In this document: positions 1-8,965 of the stretch, one piece after another
How positions within the stretch are numbered: the first letter of the stretch is position 1
How the letters are laid out: each line of letters starts with the position of its first letter
Notes under the pieces: generated by a model
Database searches by the model: none
Told to the model about the DNA's origin: nothing
Seen by the model: the letters and a program-made list of their open reading frames with translations, nothing else
Source: Massilia sp. 9I
Lineage (GTDB): Bacteria; Pseudomonadota; Gammaproteobacteria; Burkholderiales; Burkholderiaceae_D
DNA: 64,000 nucleotides
Reading direction: 5' to 3'
NCBI RefSeq assembly: GCF_902506415.1
Contig: NZ_LR733275.1
Coordinates: forward strand, 186,001-250,000
Position numbers and translations under genes: made by a program

Positions 1-174
1 CATCGTGACCTTGGCCGAGGTATTGCCGCCGCCGAAATTGGTAATGCGCAGGTCCGAACCCAGCAGGTTGGAACGGTACAGCAGCAGTTCCGGCTCGCTC
101 ATGTTCGCAGCTGCACTGTCGTCCCAGCGCGAGGTGATCGGTTCACGCTGTTTCGTTTCGCTCATAGCGCCCAT
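1..174 (-). CDS. rhaD: Bifunctional rhamnulose-1-phosphate aldolase / dehydrogenase, N-terminal part
   Basis: Only the first 58 codons are inside the window; the gene runs off the left edge. The N terminus contains the NFGGGNTSAK stretch typical of the class II aldolase domain of bifunctional rhamnulose-1-phosphate aldolase / short-chain dehydrogenase proteins, cytoplasmic enzymes that split rhamnulose-1-phosphate and oxidise lactaldehyde. I chose the ATG at 174 because AGGAG lies 7 bases upstream; a second in-frame ATG at 165 is also possible. It diverges from the rhaR-rhaSTPQK operon, the arrangement known from rhizobial rhamnose loci. The identification rests on a short fragment plus this context; a related class II aldolase is the alternative. 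Confidence 0.75.
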   Translation of the reverse strand, partial: MGAMSETKQREPITSRWDDSAAANMSEPELLLYRSNLLGSDLRITNFGGGNTSAKVTM

Positions 175-518
175 CAAATATCTCCTATTGATTGTTTTGT
201 CATCGACCCAAGCGGCCGATGCGTCTCTTCCATGTCCTGCTTGCACGCTGTGATGCGGCACCGGGAGACAGTAGAAAGCAGCGGGACAAAGGGTGTCAAC
301 GCAGAATCAATCAACTTGCTGACCAAGTCGCAATCAATCACCGAGTTGATCGATTTGCGCGTTTGTGCGTTGCAGCGAAGGCAAATAATCACCGTATTGA
401 TCATTTTGTGATTGACGCTACGGTAGCGATTGCTCAATACTTTTCCTACATACCGCGATCCCACAGGGACGACGGATATCACGCCGCACCAAAACAGACG
501 GCTTTCGGAGGAGACAAC
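175..518. promoter_or_regulatory. Divergent rhaD / rhaR control region with repeated operator-like sites
   Basis: This 344-base stretch has no credible gene and is rich in TTGAT/ATCAA elements, unlike the GC-rich coding DNA around it. Two related 20-mers stand out: AATCACCGAGTTGATCGATT at 336-355 and AATCACCGTATTGATCATTT at 387-406, 51 bases apart. More CAATCAAT elements occur at 304-340 and a GTGATTGAC at 408-416. DeoR-family repressors commonly bind several such repeats in divergent promoters, so these are the best candidates for RhaR operators. No convincing -35/-10 pair could be fixed by eye. Confidence 0.55.
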
Positions 519-1379
519 ATGGTGAATCACAAACGCCGCAAGCGTTTGCTGAAGCTGCTTGCCGAGCACCAGACGGCAACGGTCCAGCAGCTTGTCGAAT
601 GGCTCAACGCATCCCCTGCGACGGTCCGTCGCGACATCAGTTGGCTGGCTGGTCGCAACCTGCTCACCCGCACCCGCGGCGGCGCCGAGAACCTGCTGCC
701 GAAGACGCGCCAGTTCTCGCTCACCAGCGAAACCTTCCAGAACAACATTCAGTGCTATGCGGCGCGCAAGCGCGCCATCGCCCGCCATGCCGCCGGCATG
801 TGCACCGACGGCGAAACGATCATCATCAACGGCGGCACGACCACCTTCATGATGGCCGAGTTCCTCACCGATAAGCACCTGAAGATCCTCACCAACTCCT
901 TCCTGATGGCCGAGCGCCTGCTGGTATCGAGCGAGAACGAGATCATCGTGCCGGGCGGCCGCGTCTACCGCGAGCAGAACGTTATCCTCTCGCCCTTCGA
1001 CAACGACATCACCCAGCACCACTACGCCACCAAGATGTTCATGAGCGTCTACGGCCTCTCGCTGCTGGGACTGATGGAAGCCGATCCGCTCCTGATCCAG
1101 GCCGAGAAGCGCCTGATCAGCCAGGCCGAGGAACTGGTGGTGCTGGCCGACAGCTCGAAGTTCGCGCGCAAGGCCGGCCTGATCCTGTGCGGCCTGGACC
1201 GCGTGTCCACCGTGATCACCGATACCAATGCCACCGACAAGGCCGTGCAACTGCTTGAGCAGTACGGCGTGAAGGTGGTTACCGTCGAACCGGACGGCGA
1301 ACCCTCCGCCCTGAGCGCGCCGCGCTACAGCCCGCAATACGACCTGCAGTCCGCCGCCCTGATGGAGCTTTCGCATTGA
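519..1379 (+). CDS. rhaR: DeoR-family transcriptional repressor of rhamnose genes
   Basis: A 286-residue cytoplasmic regulator. The N-terminal winged helix-turn-helix (about residues 1-60) contains the DeoR signature segment ASPATVRRDISWL, followed by a sugar-phosphate sensing domain with the INGGTTTFMMAEFL loop. The longer open frame reaches back to 192, but the ATG at 519 has a perfect GGAGGAG ribosome site 5 bases upstream and begins exactly with the DNA-binding domain. It is the first gene of the rha transport operon and its stop overlaps the rhaS start. In rhizobia the equivalent gene is a negative regulator of rhamnose catabolism; that role is inferred here from context. Confidence 0.8.
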   Translation: MVNHKRRKRLLKLLAEHQTATVQQLVEWLNASPATVRRDISWLAGRNLLTRTRGGAENLLPKTRQFSLTSETFQNNIQCYAARKRAIARHAAGMCTDGETIIINGGTTTFMMAEFLTDKHLKILTNSFLMAERLLVSSENEIIVPGGRVYREQNVILSPFDNDITQHHYATKMFMSVYGLSLLGLMEADPLLIQAEKRLISQAEELVVLADSSKFARKAGLILCGLDRVSTVITDTNATDKAVQLLEQYGVKVVTVEPDGEPSALSAPRYSPQYDLQSAALMELSH

Positions 1380-2389
1380 AGATCAAAAACATCCTGCTCG
1401 CGGCCGCCGCCGTCGGCATCCTCGCCGGCTGCGGTGAGAAGAAAACCGAAGCCGGAGCCAATCATCCGGTCAAGATCGCGATGGTCGTGAAAAGCCTGGG
1501 CAACGGTTTCTTCGACGCCGCCCACACCGGCGCCAGGGAAGCAGCGAGCCAGATCGGCGGCGTCGAGGTGATCTATACCGGCCCCACCACTCCCAGCGCC
1601 GAAGGCCAGATCGAGATCATCAACTCCCTGATCAGCCAGAAGGTCGACGCCATCGTGATCTCGGCCAACGACCCGAACGCGCTGGTGCCGATCACCAAGA
1701 AGGCGATGCAGCGCGGGATCAAGGTGATCTCCTTCGACAGCGGCGTGGCGGCCGGCGGCCGCCAGATGCAGCTGAACCCGTCCAACGCGGAGCTGATCGG
1801 CGAGAAGCAGATCCAGATGGCGGCCAAGGAAATCGGCGGCAAGGGTGAACTGGCAATCCTGTCGGCTTCGGCCCAGGCGACCAACCAGAACACCTGGATC
1901 GGCGTCATGAAGAAGACGCTCGAGAAGCCCGAATACAAGGACCTGAAACTGGTGGCCACCGTCTACGGCGACGACCAGTCGGACAAGAGCTACCGCGAAG
2001 CCATCGGCCTGCTGCGCAGCCACCCGAACCTGAAAGCCATCATCGCCCCGACCACGGTCGGCATCGTCGCCGCCAGCAAGGCGGTCGCGGACGAAGGCCT
2101 GGTCGGCAAGGTGTTCGTCACCGGCCTGGGCCTGCCGTCCGAGATGGCCGGACACGTCAAGAGCGGCGCCGTGCGCGAGTTCGCGATCTGGAACCCGATC
2201 GACCTCGGTTACGCCGCCACCTATGCCGCCAACGAATTCGTGAAGGGCAAGGCGAAATCCGAGACCGGCGCCAGCGTCTCGGTCGGCCGCCTCGGCAGCG
2301 TGACCCTGGACGCCAACGGCGAAGCGGCCCTCGGCCCGCCGTTCACCTACAACGCCGAGAACGTCGAGAAGTTCGCAAAACTGTTCTGA
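1376..2389 (+). CDS. rhaS: Rhamnose ABC transporter substrate-binding lipoprotein
   Basis: A 337-residue periplasmic binding protein of the RbsB/RhaS type, expected to bind L-rhamnose and deliver it to the RhaPQ/RhaT transporter. The signal sequence ends in ILAGC followed by GEKK, a type II lipobox, so it is probably membrane-anchored rather than free in the periplasm. It starts with TTG, overlapping the rhaR stop as TTGA; GGAG at 1364-1367 is well placed. The body has the usual two-lobe pattern, with motifs VKIAMVVKSLGNGFF and VISANDPNALVP. A hairpin follows the stop. The sugar is inferred from neighbours; ribose-like or fucose substrates cannot be excluded from the sequence alone. Confidence 0.8.
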   Translation: MKIKNILLAAAAVGILAGCGEKKTEAGANHPVKIAMVVKSLGNGFFDAAHTGAREAASQIGGVEVIYTGPTTPSAEGQIEIINSLISQKVDAIVISANDPNALVPITKKAMQRGIKVISFDSGVAAGGRQMQLNPSNAELIGEKQIQMAAKEIGGKGELAILSASAQATNQNTWIGVMKKTLEKPEYKDLKLVATVYGDDQSDKSYREAIGLLRSHPNLKAIIAPTTVGIVAASKAVADEGLVGKVFVTGLGLPSEMAGHVKSGAVREFAIWNPIDLGYAATYAANEFVKGKAKSETGASVSVGRLGSVTLDANGEAALGPPFTYNAENVEKFAKLF

Positions 2390-2409
2390 ATGTGCTGAAC
2401 CGGCTCCAC

Positions 2410-2436
2410 CGCCGCGCGTGATCCGTCCGCGCGGCG
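2410..2436 (+). promoter_or_regulatory. Intercistronic stem-loop after rhaS
   Basis: A 9-bp perfect stem (CGCCGCGCG at 2410-2418 pairing with CGCGCGGCG at 2428-2436) with a 9-base loop lies in the 72-base gap between rhaS and rhaT. There is no T-run, so it is unlikely to be a complete terminator. Such hairpins behind binding-protein genes usually stabilise the upstream message and raise the binding protein above the transporter; that role is inferred. Confidence 0.5.
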
Positions 2437-2461
2437 CCTTCCACCATTTTGCGACACCCCT

Positions 2462-3999
<1,538 letters not shown>

Positions 4000-4003
<4 letters not shown>

Positions 4004-4992
4004 ACATGCTTAAACAACGCGAACCCCTGCTGGCCCTGATGGTGGTGGTGCTGGTGCTGCTGGTCGGCCTGCGCGCGCCCGTGTTCCTGAGCATGCAATC
4101 GCTCGCCAACCTGCTCACCGACAGCACCCTGCTGGTGATGCTGGCCCTGACCCAGATGCTGGTGATCGTCACGCGCGGCATCGACCTGTCGGTGGCGTCG
4201 ACGCTGGCCCTGTCGGGCATGGTGGCCGCGATGCTGGCCGCCGCCAACCCGGCGCTGCCGCTGGTGTTCGTCATGCTGGCGGCCACCCTCAGCGGCCTGG
4301 CGCTCGGCCTGGTCAACGGCTGGCTGATCGGCTATCTGCAGCTGCCGCCGATCGTGGTCACGCTCGGCACCATGAGCGTCTACCGCGGGCTGGTGTTCGT
4401 ACTGTCCGGCGGCGCCTGGGTCTCGGCGCACCAGATGCCGGCCGGCTTCGTCGCCTTCCCGCTCACCCGCTTGCTCGGCCTGCCGCACCTGGTGTGGATC
4501 GCCCTCGGGGCGCTGCTGGCGATGGCGTTCGTGGCCCGCTACACCCGCTTCGGCCGCGACCTGTACGCCATCGGCAATGCGCCGCACTGCGCCGCCTACA
4601 TCGGCATTCCGACCGCGAAACGTCTGTTCTGGACCTACGGCCTGTCGGGACTGGTCGCCGGCCTGGGCGGCTACCTGTGGGTGGCCCGCTACGCGGTCGC
4701 CTATACCGAGATCGCCTACGGCTTCGAATTTACCGTGATCGCGGCCTGCGTGATCGGCGGCGTCAGCATCGCCGGCGGCGTCGGTTCGGTCCTCGGCGCC
4801 ATGCTGGGCGCGCTGTTCCTGTCGGTGATCGGCAATGCGCTGCCGGTGCTGCAGGTGTCGCCCTTCTGGCAGAGCGCCCTGACCGGCGCCGTGATCCTGG
4901 TCGCCGTGCTGCTCAATGCCCGCGGCAACCGCCACCGCAGCCGCCAGATCCTGCCGCTGCACAAGCTTGAGAACCTGAGGAGCGCCGCGTGA
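4000..4992 (+). CDS. rhaP: Rhamnose ABC transporter permease 1
   Basis: A 330-residue inner-membrane permease of the RbsC/AraH family with about ten hydrophobic segments. The family motif appears as VTRGIDLSVAS and, near the C terminus, VIGGVSIAGGVGS, the loop that contacts the ATPase. ATG overlaps the rhaT stop (ATGA) and its own stop overlaps the next gene, so it lies inside a tightly coupled operon. It should pair with RhaQ to form the membrane channel. Which of the two permeases is P and which Q is by gene order only. Confidence 0.82.
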
Positions 4993-6023
4993 ACGCGACC
5001 ACCATTGCCCAGACCGAGGCCGCAGCCGACGCCGCGACCACGTCCCGCTACACCATCCTGGACAAGGAAAAGCCGGCCCTGCGCCACCTGGCGGGTCGCT
5101 GGGAAAGCCTGCTGGCGCTGCTGCTGCTGGCCGTGTTCGTGGCTGGCGGCGTCACGCTGCCGCACTTCCTCGATCCGTACAACCTGCTGGACGGCACTGC
5201 CAACTTCAGCGAGAAGGCCCTGATCGCGCTGCCGATGGCCCTGCTCATCATCTGCCGCGAGATCGACATCTCGGTGGCGGGCACCCTGGCGCTGTCCTCG
5301 GTGGCGATGGGCCTGGCGCACCAGGCGGGCGCACCGGCGGCGAGCCTGCTGTTCGTGGCGCTCGGCACCGGCCTGCTGTGCGGCTGGCTGAACGGCTTCC
5401 TGGTCACCCGCTTCATGCTGCCCTCGATCGTGGTCACCATCGGCACCGTCTCGCTGTACCGGGGCCTGGCCAGCGTGGTCCTGGGCGACAAGGCCTTCAC
5501 CAATTACCCGGAGCTGATGGCCGACTGGGGCCAGGGCGTGTTCTTCGGCATGGTGCCGCGCAGCTTCGTGATCCTGCTCGGCTTCGCCCTGCTGTTCGCC
5601 GTGCTGCTGCACACCACGTCGACGGGACGGCGCATCTACGCGATCGGCAACAACCCGGAGGCGGCGCGCTTTTCCGGCATCGCGGTGGACCGCTACCGCC
5701 TGGGCCTGTTCATGCTCACCGGCGCCATGGCCGGCCTTGCGGCCTTCCTGCTGACCGGGCGCATCGGCAGCACGCGCCCGAACATCGCCACCGGCTGGGA
5801 GCTCGAAATCATCACCATGGTGATCCTCGGGGGCGTGAGCATCGCGGGCGGCGCCGGCACCATCGGCGGCGTAATGCTGGCGGTGCTGACCATGGGCGCC
5901 GTCACCTACGGCCTGGCCCTGGCCAACGTCCCCGGCATCTACATGACCATCGTGGTCGGCGTGCTGCTGCTGGCCACCATCGCCCTGTCGCGCCTCCTGC
6001 GCGGCAAGCCGGCCCGTCACTGA
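4989..6023 (+). CDS. rhaQ: Rhamnose ABC transporter permease 2
   Basis: A 344-residue second permease of the same family. A hydrophilic N-terminal extension of about 35 residues precedes the first membrane segment. The family hallmarks ICREIDISVAGTLAL and ILGGVSIAGGAGTIGG are present. It starts with GTG, sharing GTGA with the rhaP stop. Together with RhaP, RhaT and RhaS it forms a complete importer. Paired but non-identical permeases are characteristic of the rhizobial rhamnose transporter and set it apart from the single-permease ribose systems. Confidence 0.82.
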   Translation: MNATTIAQTEAAADAATTSRYTILDKEKPALRHLAGRWESLLALLLLAVFVAGGVTLPHFLDPYNLLDGTANFSEKALIALPMALLIICREIDISVAGTLALSSVAMGLAHQAGAPAASLLFVALGTGLLCGWLNGFLVTRFMLPSIVVTIGTVSLYRGLASVVLGDKAFTNYPELMADWGQGVFFGMVPRSFVILLGFALLFAVLLHTTSTGRRIYAIGNNPEAARFSGIAVDRYRLGLFMLTGAMAGLAAFLLTGRIGSTRPNIATGWELEIITMVILGGVSIAGGAGTIGGVMLAVLTMGAVTYGLALANVPGIYMTIVVGVLLLATIALSRLLRGKPARH

Positions 6024-6038
6024 TTGCGGGGACCGGAC

Positions 6039-7427
6039 ATGCAAGCCACAGCGGGCGACGCCCTCATCGTTCTCGACATCGGCAAGACCAACGTCAAGCT
6101 GGCCCTGGTCGATGCGGCCGGCCGCCAGCTCGCCGAAGCGCGCCGCCCCAACGCGATCCTCCAGGACGGCCCCTACCCGCACCACGATACCGAGGGCATC
6201 TGGCAGTGGATGCTGGCGACCTGCCGCGGCTTCGCGCAGCAGGCCGACGTGTCCGCCATCGTCCCGGTCACGCATGGCGCCACCGCCGCCCTGGTCGACG
6301 ACGACGGCCTGGTGCTGCCGGTGCTCGACTACGAAGCGGCCCTTCCCGGCCTGGACTACGCGGCCCTGCGCCCGGCTTATACCCACACCTATTCGCCGCT
6401 GCTGCCGCTGGGCCTGAACCTGGGCCGCCAGCTGGCCTGGCTGCAGCACAAGCATCCGGAAGCGTTCGCGCGTGCGCGCCACATCCTGATGTACCCGCAG
6501 TACTGGGCCTGGCGCTTGTGCGGCGTTGCCGCCGGCGAAGCGACTTCGCTCGGCTGCCACACTGATCTGTGGGACCCGGTGCACCAGGACTATTCGCCGC
6601 TGGTCGCGCGCATGGGCTGGGAAGACAAGCTGCCGCCACTGAGCCCGCCGTGGGCTGCGATCGGTACGTTGCGCAAGGACGTGGCGGAAGCCACCGGCCT
6701 GTCATCAGACTGCGAAGTCCTGTGCGGCATCCACGACAGCAATGCCTCGCTGGTGCGCTACCTGGGCCGCGACACGCTTGGTGCGCCGCGCACGGTGCTC
6801 TCGACCGGCACCTGGATGATCGCGGCCGCCTTCGGCACGGGCCTCGACGGCCTGCGCGAAGACGCGGACATGCTCGCCAATACCAGTGCGCTGGGCCAGC
6901 CGGTGGCCTGCATGCGCTTCATGGGCGGGCGCGAGTTCGCCGTGCTGGCGGGAGACCAGCCGGCCGCCTGCTCCTACCTGCAGCTCGAGCAGCTGGTAGC
7001 GCGCGGGACCATGGCCATCCCCTGCTTCGCCGAAAGCGGCGGCCCGTTCGCGGGCAGAGCCGGACGCATCGACGGCCCGGCCCCGGTCGACGCCGGCGAG
7101 CGCTTCGCCCTCGCCACCCTGTACTGCGTCCTGATGACCGACTACTGCCTCGATGCGCTCGGCGCGCGCGGACCGATCACGGTCGAGGGCAGCTTCACCG
7201 CCAACCCCTGGTTCGGCCCGCTGCTGGCCGGCCTTCGTCCACAGCAGGCCTTGAGCTACTCCGACGACGGCAGCGGCACCACCTGCGGCGGCTGGCTGCT
7301 GCGTTACCGTGATGCCACGCCGCCGGGCGCCACGCTGGCGAAGGCCCCGCGCGCGCTCGCCGGATTCGACGCTTACCGTGCAGCATGGCGCGCAGCGCTC
7401 TTGGAACCAGTGGCGGCGGCGGGCTAG
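6039..7427 (+). CDS. rhaK: FGGY-family sugar kinase, probable rhamnose pathway kinase
   Basis: A 462-residue cytoplasmic kinase of the FGGY / ASKHA fold. The N-terminal phosphate loop reads LDIGKTNVKLALVD, the sugar-binding region contains SLGCHTDLWDP and GIHDSNASLVRY, and the second ATP motif is VLSTGTWMIA. The frame extends to a TTG at 6024, but the ATG at 6039 has GGGGA about 6 bases ahead and gives the usual N terminus. It follows rhaQ by 15 bases. In rhizobia RhaK phosphorylates the sugar and is also needed for transport; L-rhamnulokinase activity is inferred here, L-fuculokinase being the main alternative. Confidence 0.75.
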   Translation: MQATAGDALIVLDIGKTNVKLALVDAAGRQLAEARRPNAILQDGPYPHHDTEGIWQWMLATCRGFAQQADVSAIVPVTHGATAALVDDDGLVLPVLDYEAALPGLDYAALRPAYTHTYSPLLPLGLNLGRQLAWLQHKHPEAFARARHILMYPQYWAWRLCGVAAGEATSLGCHTDLWDPVHQDYSPLVARMGWEDKLPPLSPPWAAIGTLRKDVAEATGLSSDCEVLCGIHDSNASLVRYLGRDTLGAPRTVLSTGTWMIAAAFGTGLDGLREDADMLANTSALGQPVACMRFMGGREFAVLAGDQPAACSYLQLEQLVARGTMAIPCFAESGGPFAGRAGRIDGPAPVDAGERFALATLYCVLMTDYCLDALGARGPITVEGSFTANPWFGPLLAGLRPQQALSYSDDGSGTTCGGWLLRYRDATPPGATLAKAPRALAGFDAYRAAWRAALLEPVAAAG

Positions 7428-7683
7428 TCGCAGACTTCCTGACATGATGCAGCTGGAAGCAGTACCCGGCGAAAATCGAATCATTTCGCCGCGTTCTGCG
7501 TTTGCGTCAATTGAGACAGTTTCGTGATGCCCGCATCCGGGCCCTTGCAGCTGGAAGAGACCGCCCTAGACTGAAGGCACCGCGATGCGCACCGACGCCA
7601 TCGCGGCACTCCAACGGTCGACACCGCGCACACTGCGCGACGCCTGTTCCGAAGGCCTCTCGTCGCTTTGTGAAGGAACGATC

Positions 7684-8103
7684 ATGCGTCCCCATACCCT
7701 CCTATTGCCCGCCGCGCTGCTGCTCGCATCCAGCGTGGGCGCCCAGAACATCGCCTATCCCCCGGCCGACTCCGCGCCGATCAGTTCGGTGCAGGTGACC
7801 GCACCGGCCAAGCCGCAGCGCATCAAGCACCACCAGGCCGAAAAGATTTCCGGTGCCTACGAAATGTCGAATGGCTGGTACCTGCGCGTGCGTACGGCGT
7901 CCAACTACATCGATGCCACCATTGATGACCAGCCGCCCTTGCGCCTGATCCCGGTCGCCCCCTACCGCTTCGCATCCGGCGACGGCAACGTGACGATGGA
8001 CTTCAACCGCGGCTCGAGCGGCGACGACATGGAAATGAGCTACCTGCCCGATCGCCGCTTTGCGCAACGCGTCGTGCTTTCCTCGCGCATGGCGTCGCGC
8101 TGA
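7684..8103 (+). CDS. Small secreted protein of unknown function
   Basis: A 139-residue protein I do not recognise. Residues 1-20 form a clear signal peptide (hydrophobic LLLPAALLLASSVGAQ), so it is exported. The mature part is short and polar, with a YEMSNGWYLRVR stretch suggesting a small beta-rich domain. The open frame begins further upstream at 7585, but AAGGA at 7673-7677 and the signal peptide fix the start at ATG 7684. It sits between the rha operon and a convergently transcribed unknown gene, 8 bases away, and has no evident link to either. Confidence 0.6.
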   Translation: MRPHTLLLPAALLLASSVGAQNIAYPPADSAPISSVQVTAPAKPQRIKHHQAEKISGAYEMSNGWYLRVRTASNYIDATIDDQPPLRLIPVAPYRFASGDGNVTMDFNRGSSGDDMEMSYLPDRRFAQRVVLSSRMASR

Positions 8104-8111
8104 ACGACGGC

Positions 8112-8867
8112 TCAGGGCGCGACGATGGCCTGGAACGGACTGCGTCCTTCGCGGACTAGCGTCGCAAGCGCCTCGCGCGACAGCGGCGCGGCCGGCAGCG
8201 CCAGGCGCGCCGGGTCGATCGCGGCCTGCTCGGCCTGCATCAGCTGCAGCCCGTTCTCGCTGCTTTCGATCAGGGTGCCGCGCGCCGCCAGGTAATCCAT
8301 GGTGTCGACCAGCACCCGCGCCGCGCTCTCTGCCAGCAGGTGACGTCCGAAGGCCAGCTCGCCGATGGTGAAGGTCCGTACGGCCGGGCCGATCTGGCGC
8401 AGGGCCGGTTCGCGGCTGACCACGTAGTAAGGGGCTCCTTGCGGGTCGCGGATCGGGCCGAAGCGGTCGAACTCCCACTCGGCGCCGCGCACGTTGTAGA
8501 CCTCGCCGCGCCAGCCGTTGACCTCGATCGGGCCATTGTGGACGATGCGCTGCGGCGTGGCGGCCGCGAGCGCGGTTAGCGAGCGCATGATGCCGCGCCC
8601 GACACCATTCGCATTGGCGCGCAGGACCTCTTCGATGTCCCCGAGGCGCGCGACCACCGGCCGCCCCTCGAACTCGGCGACCTGGTAGGCCTCGCCCCCA
8701 ATCACCAGGCGGTACTGGCGGCCGTCCGGCGCCCCGGCGCGGAAATCGCCGTTGTCGGCGATCTCGAAGACCAGTTTGCCGGGGTCGGCGTCCTGTTCGT
8801 AGACGGCACGGATGCCGGCCTGGGCGAGGCCGGACAGGAAGGCGAGAAGCAGGATCAGGAGGCGCAT
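8112..8867 (-). CDS. Secreted protein of unknown function
   Basis: A 251-residue exported protein with no family I recognise. The start at 8867 gives a typical signal peptide ending GLAQAG; a longer frame starting at 8924 would put 19 extra residues before it and is less likely. The mature region is acidic and of mixed secondary structure with segments KLVFEIADNGDFRAG and QYRLVIGGEAYQVAEF, which look like beta hairpins. No catalytic motif was seen. It is convergent with the small secreted gene on the plus strand and lies 98 bases downstream of the GH35 gene on the same strand, so co-transcription with that gene is possible. Confidence 0.6.
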   Translation of the reverse strand: MRLLILLLAFLSGLAQAGIRAVYEQDADPGKLVFEIADNGDFRAGAPDGRQYRLVIGGEAYQVAEFEGRPVVARLGDIEEVLRANANGVGRGIMRSLTALAAATPQRIVHNGPIEVNGWRGEVYNVRGAEWEFDRFGPIRDPQGAPYYVVSREPALRQIGPAVRTFTIGELAFGRHLLAESAARVLVDTMDYLAARGTLIESSENGLQLMQAEQAAIDPARLALPAAPLSREALATLVREGRSPFQAIVAP

Positions 8868-8965
8868 GATTGACGAATGAGTGACTGACGGTTGCAGGAG
8901 CAGCCCGTACAGAATATCAAACATCGTTAATCTGCCAATTCATTTTGGCAACAAATTGTAAATAC

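Noticed and set aside
174..1376. Long minus-strand frame of 400 codons opposite rhaR
   Set aside because: It lies fully antisense to the well-supported DeoR gene, has low-complexity His/Arg/Gly composition and no recognisable domain; typical of GC-rich DNA.
7468..7490. Terminator of the rha operon
   Set aside because: GGCGAAA / TTTCGCC pairs over 7 bp, but there is no T-run and it lies 40 bases after the stop; evidence is insufficient.
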